This document shows positions 62,489 to 62,709 of a stretch of DNA of 62,709 nt, piece after piece. Made by a program: the position numbers and the translations under genes. This DNA is from Pseudomonas entomophila (GTDB lineage: Bacteria > Pseudomonadota > Gammaproteobacteria > Pseudomonadales > Pseudomonadaceae): contig NZ_JAAMQJ010000027.1 of NCBI RefSeq assembly GCF_013523125.1, positions 1-62,709 on the forward strand, read 5' to 3'. The notes beneath the pieces were generated by a model. That model worked only from the letters and a program-made list of their open reading frames with translations. It did no database searches and was not told where the DNA came from. Each line of letters begins with the position of its first letter. Position 1 is the stretch's first letter.

Positions 62489-62709
62489 TCAACGCGGTGG
62501 ATACTGCGCCATGATCTGCCCGACTTCCTTCTGGATGGCCTGGCTGCGCACCTGCGGCCCGGACGCGGATTCGTCGACGACGTGCTCGGCGCTGCCACGT
62601 CAGACCAGCTTGCCGTCGCGACCGTCGAACAGGTCGATTTGAAGCGTGGCGACCTTGTAGTCGACGCTGCGTGTCTCGTTGTACATCGGGCCGCCCCAGT
62701 ACCCACCCC
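62489..62709 (-). pseudogene. DUF4136 lipoprotein gene with an in-frame stop, cut by the window edge
   Basis: The minus-strand frame reads GGYWGGPMYNETRSVDYKVA, then LQIDLFDGRDGKLV, a TGA (62600-62602), and continues RGSAEHVVDESASGPQVRSQ to VGQIMAQYPPR and a stop at 62489. The Gly/Tyr-rich stretch followed by a beta-rich end is the DUF4136 lipoprotein pattern, in which the stop position normally reads Trp (LVWRG). One base change, TGG to TGA, explains it. The protein would lose its last 37 residues. A sequencing error is also possible. The N-terminus lies outside the window. Confidence 0.75.

Noticed and set aside
62407..62706. A 99-codon open frame at the right edge on the minus strand
   Set aside because: It is the wrong frame of the DUF4136 gene: its Arg/Ser/Thr-rich product has no homology, whereas the neighbouring frame gives a recognisable family interrupted by one stop.
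1..62709. tRNA or rRNA genes
   Set aside because: No cloverleaf with a TTCGANNC T-loop and matching acceptor stem, and no rRNA sequence, was found on reading through.

Overview
The window is about 62.7 kb of GC-rich chromosome from a Pseudomonas, most likely of the P. putida group. The basis is gene content and gene order: a retS-purD-purH-fis-dusB-DUF3426-prmA block, accC-accB-aroQ-dsbD, the sui1-like gene next to speA, the divergent cobG/cobL cobalamin loci, and many pseudomonad REP sequences built around GGGAGCGGGCTTGCCCGCG. The order agrees with what I remember of P. aeruginosa and P. putida chromosomes; I could not run a comparison. No rRNA, tRNA, insertion sequence, prophage or CRISPR array is visible.

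Layout. 0-2.6 kb: an AGE-family sugar epimerase, a TetR regulator and a small secreted repeat protein, all on the minus strand. 2.8-10.1 kb: stress and envelope genes (AsmA-like protein, CbpM/CbpA co-chaperones divergent from an Hsp70-like YegD, an AI-2E-type permease, OsmE, a ferritin-like protein). 10.3-12.8 kb: an accessory stretch with an N-acetyltransferase, an Xre-RES toxin-antitoxin operon and, behind a long structured leader, a DUF6124-type small protein. 12.8-20.8 kb: CycA, a copper-uptake operon (DUF2946, PCuAC, DUF2946, OprC, PepSY protein) and an NfeD/QmcA pair. 21.1-28.7 kb: cobalamin genes cobK-cbiD-cobL (minus) divergent from cobG-cobH-cobI-cbiG/cobJ (plus). 28.9-38.8 kb: retS, purine synthesis, fis-dusB, DUF3426 and prmA. 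39.0-39.7 kb: a low-GC HigBA-like toxin-antitoxin islet. 39.9-51.1 kb: accC-accB-aroQ, dsbD, a chemoreceptor, a DUF2333 protein, a Nudix hydrolase, a SUI1 factor and speA. 51.4-60.6 kb: DinF-type MATE transporter, a 1633-residue alpha-2-macroglobulin lipoprotein, a small membrane protein on the opposite strand, and PBP1C. 61.0 kb to the end: a LuxR-type regulator with a degenerate receiver, a CpaA/FppA-type prepilin peptidase (likely part of a Tad/Flp pilus system) and a DUF4136 lipoprotein gene interrupted by a stop codon.

The most unusual feature is the roughly 230-nt leader at 12.2-12.45 kb. Behind a promoter with a consensus -35 it carries two hairpins and a three-way junction. A 7-nt single strand in the junction is exactly complementary both to the loop of the first hairpin and to a second copy of that loop sequence just downstream. 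A 25-codon open reading frame follows with its own ribosome binding site, and its stop overlaps the start of the DUF6124 gene. This looks like a switchable cis-regulatory RNA with translational coupling. Also notable are a -10 box set exactly in the centre of a perfect palindrome (Xre-RES promoter), heptanucleotide arrays placed at gene ends, and two near-identical composite REP modules 23 kb apart.
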